DNA of 64,000 nucleotides, from assembly GCF_000247695.1 (NCBI RefSeq), contig NW_004624783.1, positions 3,529,985 to 3,593,984 of the forward strand, read 5' to 3'. The translations under genes were made by a program, and so were the position numbers. The DNA comes from Heterocephalus glaber. Its lineage: Eukaryota > Chordata > Mammalia > Rodentia > Bathyergidae. The notes below the pieces were generated by a model that did not search any database, was not told where the DNA came from, and was given only the letters and a program-made list of their open reading frames with translations. Within the stretch, counting starts at the first letter, position 1. The number at the start of each line of letters is the position of its first letter. Below, piece after piece: positions 60,360 through 64,000 of this stretch.

Positions 60360-61890
60360 CATTCCACTGCTTGCAGATCTTCTGAAAGGACACAGGGAAT
60401 ACTTGTCCAAACATCCAGTGGACTATGATTTTCTTCTGTTCCTACTATGTGCATGGCACGAGTTCATGCCATGTTTCTATCCAGGATACATTGTACAAAC
60501 TGGTGATCTCTCAGGGACTATTGTTACTCACTAGTACCTATTTTTATTACAGCATTATTGCTTGACACTTATTAAGCAATTTTCCAAGTATTTTTAAGAA
60601 AGAAAGGGAAGGAGTAATGGCTTATACCTCTAAATACAGCCTCCACAGCCAGACTGAGGAAACTTCAGAAGCTTGAGAAAATACCATCTCGTGAGTACTT
60701 GGTCCTAAACAAGGTGTGATCTGGAAGTTAACTTCAGGTACTTATGGATTGAGTTAATATTGACATCAATGTATTCTGGGTCCCCAAACTATACCTTATT
60801 CCAAATACCTTTTATGTAAGTAAGAATTAAATTTGATCTCCCATTTAGAAGTAAAAACCATAATGCGCATAGCCGAAAAAGAGTCAAGAATACCGTGATG
60901 TGGTAGAAAATGAAAATTAGCCAGCTAATTGTTTTGTGGTTTTTTTGCCTCACACCAGATGCCTGACTTCACAGATATTTTTCACCTGAATGAATAACTT
61001 ATTTCTTGTCGAAGGCAATATTACTTGGAGAAAGTTTTTGTAACAATTTTTTTTCTTTTTTGCTAACATTAAGATGCCTGTAGCCTTTCTGTGCCACCTG
61101 ATTTGAAGAGATTATGTACAAAACAAAACAGTGGGGGCCGTCATTCTTTGGGGGCTCAGCAGAAAATGGTCCCACTTTTCTAACTCTAGGCTCCCAATGG
61201 GATGCAAGAACTGTCCAGCTATTTACTTATGCTGGGTGAGCCCAGGCAACAGGACTCCACCCAGGTAGGTGCTACTGGCAAGATGCGAAGATGGTTCCTT
61301 GTGAAGGGTGGAATAAGAGCTGCCTCTACAGGAAAAGAAAACAGGTACCCGGGAAGTCTCATAGTGCCAGAGTACACTGTTCTCCATTGACCACCTGCCA
61401 TAGCAGCTGTCATGTGGTCAGGTGCTATTAAGTTCCACTCCTCCTTCATATCCCCTGTCTCCCCCCCTCATCCCCAAGTACCCCATATTACTGAATAAGA
61501 AAGAAAAATACATTGCAAAACTGGAAAGTTTTCCACTCACCTTACATTTTGGTGTATTGGCACTTTCACTGTGAACAGTGAATGAGCACATGGCTATGAC
61601 CAGGACTGTATTACTCATTATAGGTGGGATAGATGACCACAGGCCCTTTCTTTGGGATTTTCCTGGATTTAGGACTTTTATTTAAGATCCTAAAATTTGG
61701 AGGAAGAATAACTGTGCTTTCCTCTCCCACCTTATAGGTCACCTTTCTCATGTGGATCCAGATTATTGAGTGTGGTGCTGACATCTTTTTCCAAAGCCAA
61801 CAGATTAAAATTAAAATATTAAATATTAAAGTATTTTTAGATGGATAATGCCCTTTCAAGTCAAGGGTTTACAGGATAGAAATCTATATA
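60360..61890. other. Unrecognised intron sequence
   Basis: No gene or repeat was recognised. Confidence 0.35.
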
Positions 61891-61895
61891 TAGTA

Positions 61896-62203
61896 TAGTC
61901 CTCTCCTGTATTCACGGGTGATTGGTTTCAGGACCCTTGAGGACACTAACATCTGCAGATACTTAGGTCCCTTATGTAAAATGGCTTAGAATTTGCATAC
62001 AGCCTATACACACCCTCCCAGATAATTTAAATCATTTCTAGCTTATTTATGATACTGACTTAATGTAAATGTGGTGTAAGTAGTTATATACTATATTATT
62101 AGGGAATAAAAACAAGACAAAAGTCTATATATGTTCAGTGTGACAAAATTTTAAAAATATCTTTCTGAGATTGGTTGAGTCTGCAGATACAGAAGGCTGA
62201 CTA
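61896..62203 (+). mobile_element. MER2-like Tigger DNA transposon remnant
   Basis: AGTCCTCTCCTGTATTCACGG, GTGATTGGTTTCAGGACCC, GGTCCCTTATGTAAAATGGC, AATTTGCATACAGCCTATAC, GGGAATAAAAACAAGACAAA, TGTTCAGTGTGAC and a terminal CAGATACAGAAGGCTGACTA follow MER2 from end to end. The terminal inverted repeats (AGTC...GACT) and a flanking TA on the left fit a Tc1/mariner-Tigger MITE of about 310 bp. Confidence 0.88.
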
Positions 62204-62209
62204 CTCATT

Positions 62210-64000
62210 TGTACATTTAGCCAGAGCTGTTTCTTTTATATCAACCAGGTAGAGTTTGTTGTTTGAGTGGTACAGCACTTGTTATGGGTGACTAGTCCCT
62301 TGAGCTAAGTGCTTAAACAGGTGTAGATGAGATCAGCATTCCTATTTCATGACAATAAAGGCCTTTGACTTTCTTTGTGTTGTGAAGATAGACAACATAA
62401 TAGTTAACATTCATCGTGTTAGTAATAGGTGTCTACGCAGTTGAAGCTTTCAGTTTTATTTTTTTAAGAAATCATATCGTAAAATGTTTTTGGAAGCAAA
62501 AAACCGGCACCTATTGGAGATATTTGGCTTCTGACGTATAATTATTTGATTACAGTTCAGATAGAAACATTAATGAAATCATTAGCAGTTATTAAGAATG
62601 TCAGGAAAGCTTGAAAATGAGTTGTTTTTCAGGTTTTACATTGTTAGAGGCTGTTTACATTTTATTCTGAAAGCTAATATTAATATACTGTAGTATGAGG
62701 TAGAATTAAAATGTAAAAGTTTAGTAGAAGATAAATATATTTTAGATACTTTCTTCCTTTATATTGCATTTCCAATAGCTTTATTATATATGTTAACAGA
62801 AACAAGTGAATTATTACATCATTTTAAATATTGGCAGTGTGCCTAGTAGCTTTAGTTTTGCATTTTAAAAGAAAAGCAGAAATCCTGGCCACTGGGCTTA
62901 ACATCTAATGAACAGTTTAGTATAAAATAAAATAAGAGCTTTTTTACATTGTGCAATAGGAATTAAAGATTCCATAGCTGTGTCATGTGCCTGCTTTTGA
63001 TGTGTTAAACAGGGCTTTAAGAGACCTGACCTCAAGAAGTATTATTGGACCCTATTAAAAATCAGAATTTTCATTTTAGCACTAGTGGTTCACTTCAGTT
63101 GTTTTTCTGTCCTTCCCTTCATCCTTTTCTCTTTCCTCTCTCTTTCTAGTATTTCATTATGGTATCTGTTGTATTCTCTCAAGGTCCAAATCCAGGGAGA
63201 GGTTCCTTTTTTGTGTGTGCCTGCACACATAGTGAATGACTTTTGTATTCCCGAGAGCTTCTGGAATTGTGGCAGCTAAGTGATTGTCATTACATGACTT
63301 CTTTTGTCTTCTGAGTGAAGAGTGCTATGAGAAGAGCTATTTCCATATTTTTCTGCTCTGAAGTTATATTATACTTGCCATTTTTATTAGCAGAACTAAA
63401 AAGATGGCTAAGTTTCCTTAGAATTTAAAGTTCAAACTCAAAGAAGATTCTGAAGATTCTAAGACATGAAAGTAGAAGAGGCATCAGTGAAATCAACAAG
63501 TAGCTGTAAAACAGATAGCTATGTATAACTGTATTTATAGAGTTTTAAGAGGAGAGTTATGAATATTGTGTAATTCACCTTACCGAAAATGTTTTCATTT
63601 CACTTTGATCAATTATTTCAACTTACAAGAAAGTAGTAGTAATGCAGTATTGCCAAAAATGGCAGTAATAATTTATGTCCGTCAGTAGGTTGTTTGAAGT
63701 ACTGGAAAATTAGAAACAACCTGAATGTATTCATTTATACTTTTCTTTCTTTTCCTAAAGCTTCTACTGTGGACTTGTCAGTGTAATATACTTGAGTATG
63801 TTTTCTTAGGTGCCTTTTAAGTGAATATTAGCAGTAAATATTAGTGGAAAAAAAAAAGTTTTGCCAGCTACTGAATACCTGCTAGGAGTGCTTCTTTTGA
63901 TTTTTTGTTCTTGTTCAAATCTTTGGTACTCTGTTTCTGCCCTCACATGTTGTCACCAACCTCCTTGGCCATAAGTACTATTGTAGGAAGGGTCAAGCTG
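62210..64000. other. Unrecognised intron sequence
   Basis: AT-rich intron up to the window edge. No exon or assignable repeat was seen. Confidence 0.4.

Larger units (their letters stand above)
24980..64000 (+). other. CHCHD3: Intron of CHCHD3 downstream of the exon (partial)
   Basis: This is inferred from the donor at 24980 and the lack of any recognisable following exon, which would encode RYESHPVCADL... of the CHCH domain. At least 39 kb of intron is present and it runs off the right edge. It contains two sense-oriented L1 3' ends whose AATAAA signals evidently must be tolerated by the host transcript, many SINEs, and a repeat-poor block at 44.1-49.3 kb. Confidence 0.75.

Noticed and set aside
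24980..64000. Following CHCHD3 exon with the CHCH cysteines
   Set aside because: I looked for a segment coding RYESHPVCADL and found none by reading; a translated search is needed to exclude a short or diverged one.

Overview
The window is vertebrate nuclear DNA: AT-rich, gene-poor and dense in transposon remnants. It reads as a mammal in the rodent lineage. The young SINEs are tRNA-derived ID elements with a characteristic GGTACC end. There are also 7SL-derived B1 elements, one B1-ID composite, rodent-type MaLR LTRs, and the older mammalian layer (MIR, L2, L3, L1M, MER2). The exact ID flavour and the absence of any B2 that I could see suggest a castorimorph such as beaver rather than mouse or rat. 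That placement is inference.

Only one piece of a protein-coding gene is recognisable. A 71-bp plus-strand exon at 24909-24979 has a good acceptor and a consensus GTAAGT donor. It encodes SSEFYKVTTEQYQ... and matches CHCHD3 (MIC19, a subunit of the mitochondrial MICOS complex) just before its CHCH domain. I found no other CHCHD3 exon by reading. The remainder is therefore interpreted as the two flanking introns, about 24.9 kb upstream and at least 39 kb downstream. CHCHD3 is known to have very large introns.

Layout: 1-650 is a GC-rich compound minisatellite (seven 43-48 bp units, then three exact-period 70-bp units). 651-24600 is intron with MIR, L3, L1M, MaLR and ID copies and a 95-bp palindromic element. 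24600-24840 holds an antisense L1 3' end only 80 bp upstream of the exon. 25-44 kb carries most young ID SINEs, a 1.5-kb L1 insertion with target duplications, an older L1 remnant, a rodent MaLR LTR, a TG-rich microsatellite and B1. 44.1-49.3 kb is strikingly poor in repeats and may hold conserved non-coding elements. 49.6-52.4 kb is an antisense L2 split by a young L1 with a 17-bp target duplication. 55.3-57.6 kb has a hAT/SPIN-like MITE, L2 and a B1-ID composite. 57.6-64 kb holds a 125-bp tandem duplication and a MER2 DNA transposon.

The other open reading frames are short and sit in repeats or AT-rich intron; none is supported as a gene. I found no novel multi-gene system. The most worthwhile observations are the transposon next to the CHCHD3 exon, the compound minisatellite, the SPIN-like MITE, the unplaced palindromic element and the repeat-poor block.
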